The notes under the pieces are model-generated. The model was not told the origin of the DNA, made no database searches, and was given only the letters and a program-made list of their open reading frames with translations. From Nocardia spumae (GTDB lineage Bacteria; Actinomycetota; Actinomycetes; Mycobacteriales; Mycobacteriaceae): 19,704 nt of DNA. The stretch spans positions 1-19,704 of the forward strand of contig NZ_JAJFZL010000003.1 of NCBI RefSeq assembly GCF_020733635.1, read 5' to 3'. Of the stretch, positions 7,647 to 13,714 are shown piece by piece (position 1 is the stretch's first letter; every line of letters starts with the position of its first letter). The position numbers and the translations under genes were made by a program.

Positions 7647-8237
7647 ATGAGCACGTTCGACGATCTCGAGAGGGCTTTGGGGATCGATACGTCGGACCCC
7701 GAGGAGGCGCTCGCCCGCGACTTGGTCGAGGCAGACCACGACATGCTTGAAGCACTGGTGCACATCCGCAAGTCTGTGGCCAAGATGTCAGGCGCGGAGG
7801 TGGCAGACAGGATGGGCCGCCATCGGTCCGTCGTCACAAACTTCGAGAAGCTGACGGCAGATCCGCATCTGTCAACGATTCGGCGGTATGCGCACGCCAT
7901 CGGGGCGCGGGTCACTCACCACGTCGAGTGGGTGGATCCGAAGGGCAACGGAACGGGTGCAGCGGCGGAAGCCCCTCCAGAGACTGTTGGCGCTCCGGGT
8001 TTGAAAAAGCAACTCTCCGACATTCAGTCAGTGCTAAACGCGATGCTGGGTGAGGGGCGATCACTACCACCTGCGGCGGCCAAAGCCCTGGTCGACTGGG
8101 CGTCAGTGCATAGACAGCGCATCGATATCGCGTTCCCACCGCCGTCGCGCGATATTCTCGATCGCCATGTTCAGGTTCATGCATCAGTTCATGCATCCTC
8201 CCCCCTGATCTCCGACGCTGTTGGGGCGGGTACGTGA
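7647..8237 (+). CDS. XRE-family helix-turn-helix protein, putative antitoxin
   Basis: This is a 196-residue protein. Residues about 46-88 form an XRE/Cro helix-turn-helix: the run MSGAEVADRMGRHRSVVTNF, then EKLTADPHLSTIRRYAHAIG. It is preceded by an acidic leader (DTSDPEEALARDLVEADHDM) and followed by a proline/alanine linker. The C-terminal helical region (LPPAAAKALVDWASVHRQRI) probably serves dimerisation or toxin binding. The protein is middle gene of a three-gene unit: the putative toxin ends 21 bases upstream, and the next gene overlaps its stop by GTGA. HTH antitoxins of HigA type commonly repress their own operon. The HTH assignment is firm; the antitoxin role depends on the toxin call. 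Confidence 0.78.
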   Translation: MSTFDDLERALGIDTSDPEEALARDLVEADHDMLEALVHIRKSVAKMSGAEVADRMGRHRSVVTNFEKLTADPHLSTIRRYAHAIGARVTHHVEWVDPKGNGTGAAAEAPPETVGAPGLKKQLSDIQSVLNAMLGEGRSLPPAAAKALVDWASVHRQRIDIAFPPPSRDILDRHVQVHASVHASSPLISDAVGAGT

Positions 8238-8650
8238 AGATTACGGTGATCACTGCGGATTCCGCCCAGCGGGATCCAGTGGGCAAAGTCCATGCGCTCG
8301 GTTTGAATTGGTCGTGGGTCGTCACGCCGACACCCCCGATGTCAGTAGTCATCGTGATCGATCCGGACACAGCAGACGAACTGCTCACGACGTTCAAATT
8401 GGTTGCGGAGCTGATCGATGCGAACGACGAGCCGGCCACCTTCGGCAGATCAGCTGAACCACTGCGGGCATACATAGATGCCACCGCCGACGAACCGTCT
8501 GCACGCATGATGCTTGCGTTCAATGTAGCGCCGGGTATACCGCTGTCACCGGGACGGTACAGCTGGCGAGTCACGGATAGCGACGGCAAGGAATACGGGC
8601 GTACTGGGTTTGAAGTCCGGCCCAACGGCGATACCGGACCGGCCGCGTAG
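8234..8650 (+). CDS. Hypothetical protein, third gene of the TA-like operon
   Basis: This is a 138-residue protein that I do not recognise. It starts at a GTG overlapping the HTH gene's stop by four bases, so it is co-translated with it. The sequence is rich in predicted strands (MKITVITADSA, NWSWVVTPTPP, MSVVIVIDPDTADELL, GRYSWRVTDSDGKEYGRTGF) with one central helix, suggesting a small beta-sandwich. There is no signal peptide or membrane segment. Its fixed place after the antitoxin could mean a third component such as a chaperone or accessory immunity factor, but nothing in the sequence proves it. Confidence 0.68.
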   Translation: MKITVITADSAQRDPVGKVHALGLNWSWVVTPTPPMSVVIVIDPDTADELLTTFKLVAELIDANDEPATFGRSAEPLRAYIDATADEPSARMMLAFNVAPGIPLSPGRYSWRVTDSDGKEYGRTGFEVRPNGDTGPAA

Positions 8651-8681
8651 CCGAACCTGACTTGCTTCTATCTACAGATAT

Positions 8682-8704
8682 AAGGCGAATTCGGCAGCGA
8701 CCCA
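8682..8704 (+). repeat. Imperfect 23-bp repeat, copy 1
   Basis: Eighteen of 23 bases match 9588-9610; the shared core is AATTCGGCA followed by CGACC. Both copies flank the block holding the 57-residue gene and the GC-rich dyads, one at each edge. The meaning is unknown: it may be a binding site or the scar of an insertion. Confidence 0.35.
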
Positions 8705-8722
8705 ACGTAACTGCTGGCGGAA

Positions 8723-8759
8723 ACCCGGTGCGGACGGAAGGACGTCGTCCGCACCGGGT
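8723..8759. terminator. Hairpin terminator between convergent genes
   Basis: A 14-bp perfect stem (8723-8736 with 8746-8759, beginning ACCCGGTGCGGACG) closes a nine-base loop. It lies 72 bases after the rightward TA-like operon and downstream of the leftward 57-residue gene, so it can serve both. Confidence 0.65.
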
Positions 8760-8859
8760 GACCGGTGTCCCGGTGTGACCAGCACCGGCGGATCGGCCGG
8801 AGTCGACGTCGTTGGCGACTCGCTACCGGCGGCGCTGCCGGTGGCCGAAGGCGGTGGGA

Positions 8860-8877
8860 AGGGGGCCGAAGCCCCCT
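8860..8877. terminator. Hairpin with a stable tetraloop after the 57-residue gene
   Basis: The stem GGGGGC (8861-8866) pairs with 8871-8876, with one further A-T pair outside. On the minus strand the loop is TTCG, an exceptionally stable tetraloop. It begins six bases after the stop of the leftward gene. Confidence 0.65.
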
Positions 8878-8882
8878 CGGGG

Positions 8883-9056
8883 TCACTTGTAGGCGGCTGC
8901 GGGATCGTATGCGTCGGCGGCGGCCTGGTTGGTGAGGTCCTGCGCGTGGTGCGGGTGGCAGCGGTAGGTGGTCCGTCCGAACCGGGGCATCGGGTGGATT
9001 TCGGTGGCGAGGGCGTCGCAACCGCGGATTCCGCAGACGTAAGTGGTGGTGCTCAT
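8883..9056 (-). CDS. 57-residue Cys/His-rich protein, possible zinc ribbon
   Basis: This small intact protein begins MSTTTYVCGIRGCDALATEI and continues to YRCHPHHAQD. Cysteines 8, 13 and 33 and histidines 21, 34, 36 and 37 could bind one zinc ion. The ATG at 9056 has a strong GAGGAAGGA ribosome site. A tetraloop hairpin follows its stop. I do not recognise the family. The longer open frame extending upstream to 9431 has no support. It may be a small DNA-binding or regulatory protein of the element; the nearby 24-base double-dyad repeat, 85 bases upstream, could belong to its control region. Confidence 0.65.
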   Translation of the reverse strand: MSTTTYVCGIRGCDALATEIHPMPRFGRTTYRCHPHHAQDLTNQAAADAYDPAAAYK

Positions 9057-9140
9057 CGGGAGGTCCTTCCTCGTTGCTGTGGTCGATCTGGGCTTGTCCA
9101 GACCACCGGTGTGGGGTGCGGAAAAGGGTGGGCGAATGCC

Positions 9141-9164
9141 CATCACGAAGTGACGCGTAGCGCC
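9141..9164 (+). repeat. Double-dyad repeat, copy 2
   Basis: This is the second copy of the 24-base repeat at 6912-6935, differing at two positions (central bases of each dyad: TCAC-GAA-GTGA and CGC-GTA-GCG). Changes that preserve both inverted repeats argue for selection on the dyads. Confidence 0.6.
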
Positions 9165-9495
9165 CTTTGGAGTGCCCTGCGCCGGTGGTATGCCTTCGGC
9201 AGATCGTCCATAGCAATGCGGAAGGATCGGTGGGCGCCGGAACGTGCTGGTGTGGAACCGAACTGCGTCGGCACCGGCACCGAGATCCTGGTGAGCTTCC
9301 TGGGATATCCGGCTACCGAGGGCGACCACAGCCGGTCGACTGAGCTGGTGGCCGGCCGATTCGGTCCTCGGCTGCGGGAGGCCCGGCCGGGTACGGCAGA
9401 CGTCGCGCCCAGCACTGCCACGTCGTTGCATAAGTGGCCAGAAAGGGGAAGTCGGCGTTCTACCACGTCGCCAGAGCGGCGCCGACGCGCCCGAC

Positions 9496-9563
9496 GCGCC
9501 GCGAGCGGCGTCCTTTCAGCGAGCGGTTGCGCGGCGCCGCGTGGCGGCGCCGCTCGGCGGCGC
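9496..9563. repeat. Nested GC-rich inverted repeat (large cruciform)
   Basis: The outer arms are 9496-9510 and 9548-9563; their complements differ by one inserted C. Inside lies another hairpin with arms GCGGCGCCGC at 9531-9540 and 9544-9553 and a three-base loop. The inner right arm overlaps the outer right arm, so the two folds are mutually exclusive. Such switchable structures are typical of rolling-circle single-strand origins and of attenuators. Confidence 0.5.
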
Positions 9564-9640
9564 GCCAGCGCCGCCCTTGATCCTCTATAGCCAAATTCGG
9601 CAACGACCTATGCAGGTGAGTGCATTTGCTCGCCGAGAAG

Positions 9641-9658
9641 GTCTGTCCGCGGACAGAC
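9641..9658. promoter_or_regulatory. Perfect 18-bp palindrome at the methyltransferase start
   Basis: The 18 bases GTCTGTCCGCGGACAGAC are fully self-complementary and end seven bases before the methyltransferase ATG at 9666. A bound dimer would block transcription start or translation. The cognate regulator is unknown; the palindrome differs from the CGTATACG sites. Confidence 0.5.
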
Positions 9659-9665
9659 TTGGAGC

Positions 9666-10503
9666 ATGGCTGAGCTTGCGCTGACGGCGGACCGTCGTGA
9701 AGAACTGGCCGGGTTGTTAGGGGACGAACAGCGTCTTCGGGCCGAGTATCCGAAGGTGGCGGAGTACCTCGATACCGCGCCGATGCTGCCGGGGACGGGG
9801 GACGACCGGGCCGACGCAGCGTTCGATTTGCGGCTCGTGCATTACATGACAGGCGGGCCCTCGATCAGCGCGAACCCATACTGGGACATCGTCGGGCCAT
9901 CGGTGTCCGAACGTCAGGGGCGCCGGGTGGTGGACGGTGGCCGGCCTCGAGGAAGCGCGCGACTGGGATTCGCGCAGACCATCTTGCAGGCCGCCTATGC
10001 CTACGCGATTCCGTCGCCGGAGACCGTGGCGTGGATGCATCAATTCTGCAATGGGCGTTCGGTAGTCGAGCTCGGAGCTGGCCGCGGTTACTGGGCTGCG
10101 CAGTTGGCGAGCGCAGGTCTGGATGTTGCGGCGTATGACTCGGAACCGCCGGACCGGTCCGAAAATCCGTCGTTCACTCAGGCCGAAGGCCAAGCGGACG
10201 TCTGGCTGAGCGTTGGTGATCTCGGGCAGTTCGCTGCGCGGTCGGTCGGCAGTGCCGATGAGGTCCTGTTTCTGTGTTGGCCGCCTGGATGGGGCAACAC
10301 GATGGCGTCGGATGCACTGGCGGCCTTCGAGGCGAACGGCGGTCGCCGGTTGGTCTACATCGGTGAGCCGAAAGGCGGAAAGACCGGCGATGAAGCCTTT
10401 TTTCGATGCGCTGGACTCGCGATGGAAGATCGAATCAGAGGATTCGGGATTCATCTCTTGGTGGAATCTCGCCGATCGGGCTCAGGGCTGGGTCCGTCAA
10501 TAA
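9666..10503 (+). CDS. Class I SAM-dependent methyltransferase-like protein, one frameshift
   Basis: The Rossmann-fold SAM-binding motif I is at residues 133-141, VVELGAGRGYWAAQLASAG, followed by the acidic end of strand two in VAAYDSEPP. A catalytic-loop-like segment LFLCWPPGWGNT follows at about residues 201-212. The N-terminus is helical and lacks membrane segments. A run of six T at 10398-10403 disrupts the frame. With five T the protein reads GDEAFFDALDSRWKIES and ends at RAQGWVRQ, stop 10503, directly before a terminator; as sequenced it runs on meaninglessly to 10613. About 280 residues when corrected. Similar stand-alone methyltransferases are common AICE cargo. The substrate is unknown; it could be a small molecule, DNA or protein. 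Confidence 0.75.
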
Positions 10504-10507
10504 AAGA

Positions 10508-10541
10508 GCCGCCGGTCATCCATAGTCGGATGACCGGCGGC
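10508..10541. terminator. Bidirectional intrinsic terminator
   Basis: The perfect 14-bp stem GCCGCCGGTCATCC (10508-10521) pairs with 10528-10541 around a six-base loop. It lies between the convergent methyltransferase and GntR genes. Read leftward, it is followed by CTCTTTTATTG, a clear T tail, so it terminates the GntR transcript well. Confidence 0.82.
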
Positions 10542-10582
10542 CGCGCAGAGCTTTATTTCTCGGTAGCCGCTTCAAGTTCCGG

Positions 10583-11246
10583 TTACAGGTTCATGCGGAA
10601 AACAAATGCGTAATAGCGATCCTCGGGTAGGACACATCCGAGACCGATAATTACTCGTCCTGTCGCGGTGATGTAGCGCTGGTGGACGGTCTTCACGAGG
10701 TCGCCGGGGGTGGTCTTCAACCACTCCGCGTGTGACGGCACCGGGATGCTGTCCGCCACCGTTTCCTCAAGGGTGGCAGCGTCGGACGTGTCCGCTACGT
10801 CGACCGGGCTGGTAGCTGTCAGACACGGAAATCGGCCGGCCATCTTCGCTGGCGCGGGTGACGACGTGGGTGATCTCTTCGCCGACTGCTACGCCAAGGG
10901 CATCGGCCAATGCTTCTGTGGCCGACACCTCTCCGTTGCCCGGTCGATCTGAACCGTGCTGTCGGACTCGTTCGCGAAACGTCACTTCCGGGTCCTCCAT
11001 CTGACGTTCGGCGAGATCCGGATCAGGTTCGGCCGATCCGATACGAACACTCCGCGCTCTGCGCACAGACCGGACGAGCCCTTGGCTCTGAAGGAGCTCG
11101 AGTGCCTTCCGAACCACGATGTCGGAGACATTGTTGCGCGCCGCGATTTCCGAATAGCTCGGCAGTTGAGTTCCGGGCGGCAATTCTCCGCCGCGAATTC
11201 GGCGAGCATATTCGCCAGCGATGGAGACGTAGGCAGGTTCCGCCAT
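10583..11246 (-). CDS. korSA-like: GntR family (HutC/UTRA) repressor, KorSA-like, one frameshift
   Basis: The N-terminal winged helix is typical of GntR proteins: EPAYVSIAGEYARRIRGGEL, PPGTQLPSYSEIAARNNVSD, VVRKALELLQSQGLV. The C-terminal part, EVSATEALADALGVAVGEEI and THVVTRASEDGRPISVSDSY continuing into WLKTTPGDLVKTVHQRYITA, is a UTRA ligand domain. A one-base shift near 10815 joins the two open frames; length would be about 220 residues. ATG 11246 is chosen for an AAGGGA site nine bases upstream; ATG 11255 lies too close to it. In pSAM2 the GntR protein KorSA represses pra. Here the same regulator lies near a Pra homologue, and CGTATACG palindromes occur in both promoters, one in its own, implying autoregulation. 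I infer the KorSA role from this context. Confidence 0.83.
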
Positions 11247-11297
11247 GTGGCTCATTCCCTTCAATTCGAAAATCACTAGCGCGTAGGACGGGGGACT

Positions 11298-11330
11298 AGT
11301 ATAGCGCACTTCGTATACGTAAAACCGTAT
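11298..11330 (-). promoter_or_regulatory. GntR promoter with overlapping CGTATACG operator
   Basis: Read leftward, a -10 hexamer TATACT (11303-11298) is preceded 17 bases earlier by a poor -35, GGTTTT. The palindrome CGTATACG (11312-11319) lies in the spacer, where a repressor would block RNA polymerase. A half-site-like CGTAT follows at 11326-11330. Confidence 0.5.
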
Positions 11331-11339
11331 TCGCACTGG

Positions 11340-11546
11340 TTATCGCGCGAAATATTCATGTATTCGAATCTGTATCCGAATCGACAACCTCCAATTCAGC
11401 CCGCTTCGTCCGACGATCGGAGGGACGGCGCTCGGCAGTACGCCACCGCGCAATACACCACAGCCGACAGAGGCAGGACCCACGAAAAGCAGTCCGAGGG
11501 TTTCCAACGCGTTCACCCCCGCCGTCCACTCTGCTGCATCGGCCAT
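11340..11546 (-). CDS. Small hypothetical membrane protein
   Basis: This is a 68-residue protein with one hydrophobic segment, ALETLGLLFVGPASVGCGVL, and a basic C-terminus. It starts inside the upstream gene (overlap of 34 bases) without its own ribosome site, so translation is probably coupled. Codon third positions are moderately GC-rich. I do not recognise it. Lying between the KorSA-like repressor and Pra, it may be a minor element-maintenance or exclusion protein, but that is speculation. Confidence 0.45.
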   Translation of the reverse strand: MADAAEWTAGVNALETLGLLFVGPASVGCGVLRGGVLPSAVPPIVGRSGLNWRLSIRIQIRIHEYFAR

Positions 11547-11821
11547 CGAGCGAACGACAGTCGAGGTAGGACGGCTTCGACATCGGCTAAGCCCATGAGG
11601 TTGTTCAGGGTTAGCGGGTCCAGGTGGCTTGCCGAAGGGACGATCACCGCATCGACGTCGGCCGCGCGGACCTGATCAGGCAACGGCAGCAACGAACTCG
11701 CCGGCCAAATGAGCGCATAGCCCAGATGCCTCGCCAGGCGCTGGACCTGGGCACGATCCCAGTCTGGCGCGACGGTGACATCGGGGTCGATCCACGCGAG
11801 AGCCGTAGGGCGGAACCTCAT
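11513..11821 (-). CDS. Hypothetical protein, 102 residues
   Basis: The frame has strong GC-rich third codon positions and an AGAAGG ribosome site eight bases before the ATG at 11821. The protein begins MRFRPTALAWIDPDVTVAPD, has a helix around WDRAQVQRLARHLGYALIWP, then a strand AADVDAVIVPSASHLDPLTL. The DAVIVPSASHLD segment recalls the strand-loop of resolvase-like proteins in which a residue is assigned to a nucleotide-binding or catalytic pocket, but the similarity is too slight to name a family. It is divergent from pra and shares its control region, with two CGTATACG sites 89-110 bases upstream, so it may be under the same repressor. Confidence 0.6.
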   Translation of the reverse strand: MRFRPTALAWIDPDVTVAPDWDRAQVQRLARHLGYALIWPASSLLPLPDQVRAADVDAVIVPSASHLDPLTLNNLMGLADVEAVLPRLSFARWPMQQSGRRG

Positions 11822-11909
11822 TGCGCACACCTTCTTGTCCCGTGATGCCGCGCGTGTCGATCGTCAGCAAGCTCTCGACCGGCGGCGATAGCGTCCTTAC
11901 ATCGCTCAG

Positions 11910-11931
11910 CGTATACGAAGATACGTATACG
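11910..11931. promoter_or_regulatory. Tandem CGTATACG operators between divergent genes
   Basis: Two perfect CGTATACG palindromes lie at 11910-11917 and 11924-11931, 14 bases from start to start. They are upstream of both the leftward 102-residue gene and the rightward pra. A third perfect copy is at 11983-11990. Confidence 0.6.
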
Positions 11932-11982
11932 GACAAGACAGTTTCGCCGCGCTGACCAGCGAGTTTGACCTTTCTCGCCCTT

Positions 11983-12027
11983 CGTATACGCAAAATCCTT
12001 GTGCGCATACGCAACTACGTCTACGAT
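11983..12027 (+). promoter_or_regulatory. pra promoter with three overlapping operator-like sites
   Basis: A sigma-70-like promoter is visible: TTGTGC (11999-12004), 17-base spacer, TACGAT (12022-12027). A perfect CGTATACG (11983-11990) abuts its upstream side. Degenerate copies CGCATACG (12004-12011) and CGTCTACG (12018-12025) overlap the spacer and the -10. The arrangement is as expected for tight repression of pra by the GntR protein. Confidence 0.6.
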
Positions 12028-12092
12028 GAATCCATCGCCGCTACCGAGTGAGGCGAGATTCGAAAGAACCCCAGACGCAAGGAGATTCAGTC

Positions 12093-12545
12093 ATGGCGCT
12101 CAAAGATCTGCGTTTCAACGTCGCGTTCAACGAAGCCTTCGAGAAGGGCCTCGTCCTGGTCGGCGAGATCGAGCCGGACACCGAGTACAACCAGAACCGC
12201 AACGCTCCGGCTCGTCAGAAGGTCGACCCGGTGACGGGTCTGCGGCAGTGGAAGGCCACCGCCACCAACCCGGCCGAGACGAACCCGAAGAAGTCGAGCA
12301 TTCAGGTGATCTTCCTGGCCGACGTGGCTCCGGTGCCCTCGACTCCGGAGGTGCTGCCCGGCATGCGCTCGATCGTGCTCGAGAACGTGACCCTTCAGCC
12401 GAAGGTCACCGGTCAGGGCGAGTTCAAGACCCTGGGCTGGACGGTGCGGGCTACCGGCATCGCGGGCGACAACTCCGGCGCCAAAGTCCCCGCGGCCGAT
12501 CCGGGTGCGACTCGTCCGGCGCGTGGCGACGCGAAGGCTGCGTGA
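12093..12545 (+). CDS. pra: Pra-like activator of replication, integration and excision
   Basis: This is an intact protein of 150 residues. The pattern FNVAFNEAFEKGLVLVGEIE, PVTGLRQWKATATNPAETNP, IVLENVTLQPKVTGQGEFKT and LGWTVRATGI matches the AICE family annotated as plasmid replication, integration and excision activator. In that family, F-(K/N)-V-x-F-(D/N)-E-x-F, G-E-(V/I)-E-P and a final (S/T)-x-R-A-T-G are conserved. The start is ATG 12093 with AAGGAG six to seven bases upstream. In pSAM2, Pra switches on the rep-xis-int operon and is itself repressed by KorSA. The promoter upstream carries three CGTATACG-like sites. The C-terminal 25 residues are Ala/Pro/Gly-rich and probably disordered. 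Confidence 0.82.
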   Translation: MALKDLRFNVAFNEAFEKGLVLVGEIEPDTEYNQNRNAPARQKVDPVTGLRQWKATATNPAETNPKKSSIQVIFLADVAPVPSTPEVLPGMRSIVLENVTLQPKVTGQGEFKTLGWTVRATGIAGDNSGAKVPAADPGATRPARGDAKAA

Positions 12546-12753
12546 TCGCCGTGTCGTTCATCAGCGCACAACATCACTAGTCGTGGCACCGAGGCCGGTA
12601 CTGCCCGCGCGCCGACACCGCATCGGGCCGATCCCGGGCCTCGGTGAGCGTGGAGATGAACCACGAGCCAATCCGGTATGCGCGGCTGAAACTGTCATCG
12701 AGGAAGCTCGCACCTCGCTGAGCAGCTGCCGCAGATCCTGAGAAGCAACCGAC

Positions 12754-13406
12754 GTGGCGGAGCGGCTGGCAGCGGAGAAGGCTGCCCTGATGTTCACGCC
12801 TGAGCGGGGAATGCGTGCGGCGGGGTGTTCGCGGTCCTGGTGATCGTGGGGCGTCGGCGCTGCCGCGTTCCGGCTGTCGTCGCCACGCTGCGGGATCTGG
12901 CCAAACTGGCGGCATATCCGGCGTCGGATCGTGGCTGGTCCCACTGATCATCGACGGCACCATCGTTCCAGGCCACCGCCGGCGCTTTGGTCCTGGCCAA
13001 ATCCGCCGAACGAAGGTTCTTCACCTGGGTTCTGGTGGTCGGGCGCTGTGGTCGGTTGGGGTGCAACAGCCATCCACGCCGATAGCGCGGGGCAAAGAGC
13101 TACCGCGTGGCTGTGCGCGATGTTCCGCGGCCACATGCGCCCCCGAGTATCGCTGCTGTGGAACCACGGCTGGCAGTGCTGTTTCCCGTGCGCCCAACAT
13201 GATTTCGGCTCCGCGTGGGTGGCCGAGTTCGAAGCAGGATGCCTCCCGCCGCTGCGAAGACGACCGCGAAACTGTGGATGCCCGAACCTGCCGCGCCTGC
13301 ACGATGGTGCCTCTGTGCCTCGGGTGGCTTGTGGCGCATCCGTATTCTGTTTCTCGAACCCGTCGCAGCCGATTGCTGCCGGTGTCCGTCCCGGATCGGG
13401 AGCTGA
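12754..13406 (+). pseudogene. DUF2637 (SpdB2-like) membrane protein, multiple frameshifts
   Basis: Fragments in all frames add up to a DUF2637 protein: VAERLAAEKAALMFTPE, then ACGGVFAVLVIVG, LRDLAKLAAYPAS, SWLVPLIIDGTIV, TAGALVLAKSAERRFFTWVL, and a last hydrophobic run around SLLW. DUF2637 proteins of actinobacterial plasmids and AICEs have four membrane helices and belong to the spread (Spd) group that helps intramycelial movement. The C-terminal part (RLHDGASV then VSRTRRSRLL) resembles the short helix-turn-helix often attached to this family. The stop at 13406 lies six bases before the next ATG. At least five single-base shifts are needed. The exact start (GTG 12754) is tentative, with no clear ribosome site. 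Confidence 0.62.
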
Positions 13407-13412
13407 TCTGTC

Positions 13413-13714
13413 ATGGGGAAACCACTGGCGCTGTGGACCGTGGGTGCTACCACCCTCGCCGTCGACCGCCGCAGCCCTCGGTGTGGGCCGGCTTCTTGGC
13501 GTCGGCTCCGCGCCACGAAGGTGGGCTCCGGCCGCTGTCGAACACGCTACCTGGCAAACCGGGCTGCGTGATGTTGTGCGACGACGAACCCTCCCTCGTC
13601 GCTCCGGATTCCGGCTGCACCATGTTCTGCCACGAGCCGGGCTTGCCTCCGGCCGATGTGCAGGGCTGTCAGCTGCTGTGCGGCCTCGACAACTCGAAGG
13701 AGCCCTGGCAATGA
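13413..13714 (+). pseudogene. Small membrane protein with Cys-rich tail, frameshifted
   Basis: It starts at ATG 13413 (MGKPLALWTVGATTLAV), ten bases after GGGAG, and in the next frame continues as a hydrophobic segment (AAALGVGRLLGVGS). The C-terminal half lies in a third frame with strong GC-rich third positions: PGCVMLCDDEP, SGCTMFCHEPG, QGCQLLCG. This gives three similar G-C-x2-3-C units, with six cysteines in about 45 residues. The stop overlaps the next ATG (CAATGA), supporting that frame. About 100 residues after correction. It could be a small Spd protein; the Cys pairs might bind metal or form disulfides. I do not recognise the family. Confidence 0.45.

Larger units (their letters stand above)
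9057..9665. other. Non-coding, dyad-rich region; candidate origin or transfer locus
   Basis: About 600 bases carry no convincing gene. The stretch holds the second double-dyad repeat (9141-9164), an extremely GC-rich nested inverted repeat (9496-9563), the second imperfect 23-bp repeat (9588-9610) and an 18-bp palindrome (9641-9658). In AICEs both the replication origin and the cis-acting clt transfer site are short non-coding loci with repeats. Assigning either role to this region is inference. Confidence 0.4.

Noticed and set aside
9143..9466. Leftward 107-residue open frame
   Set aside because: No ribosome site, no family likeness and it overlaps the double-dyad repeat.
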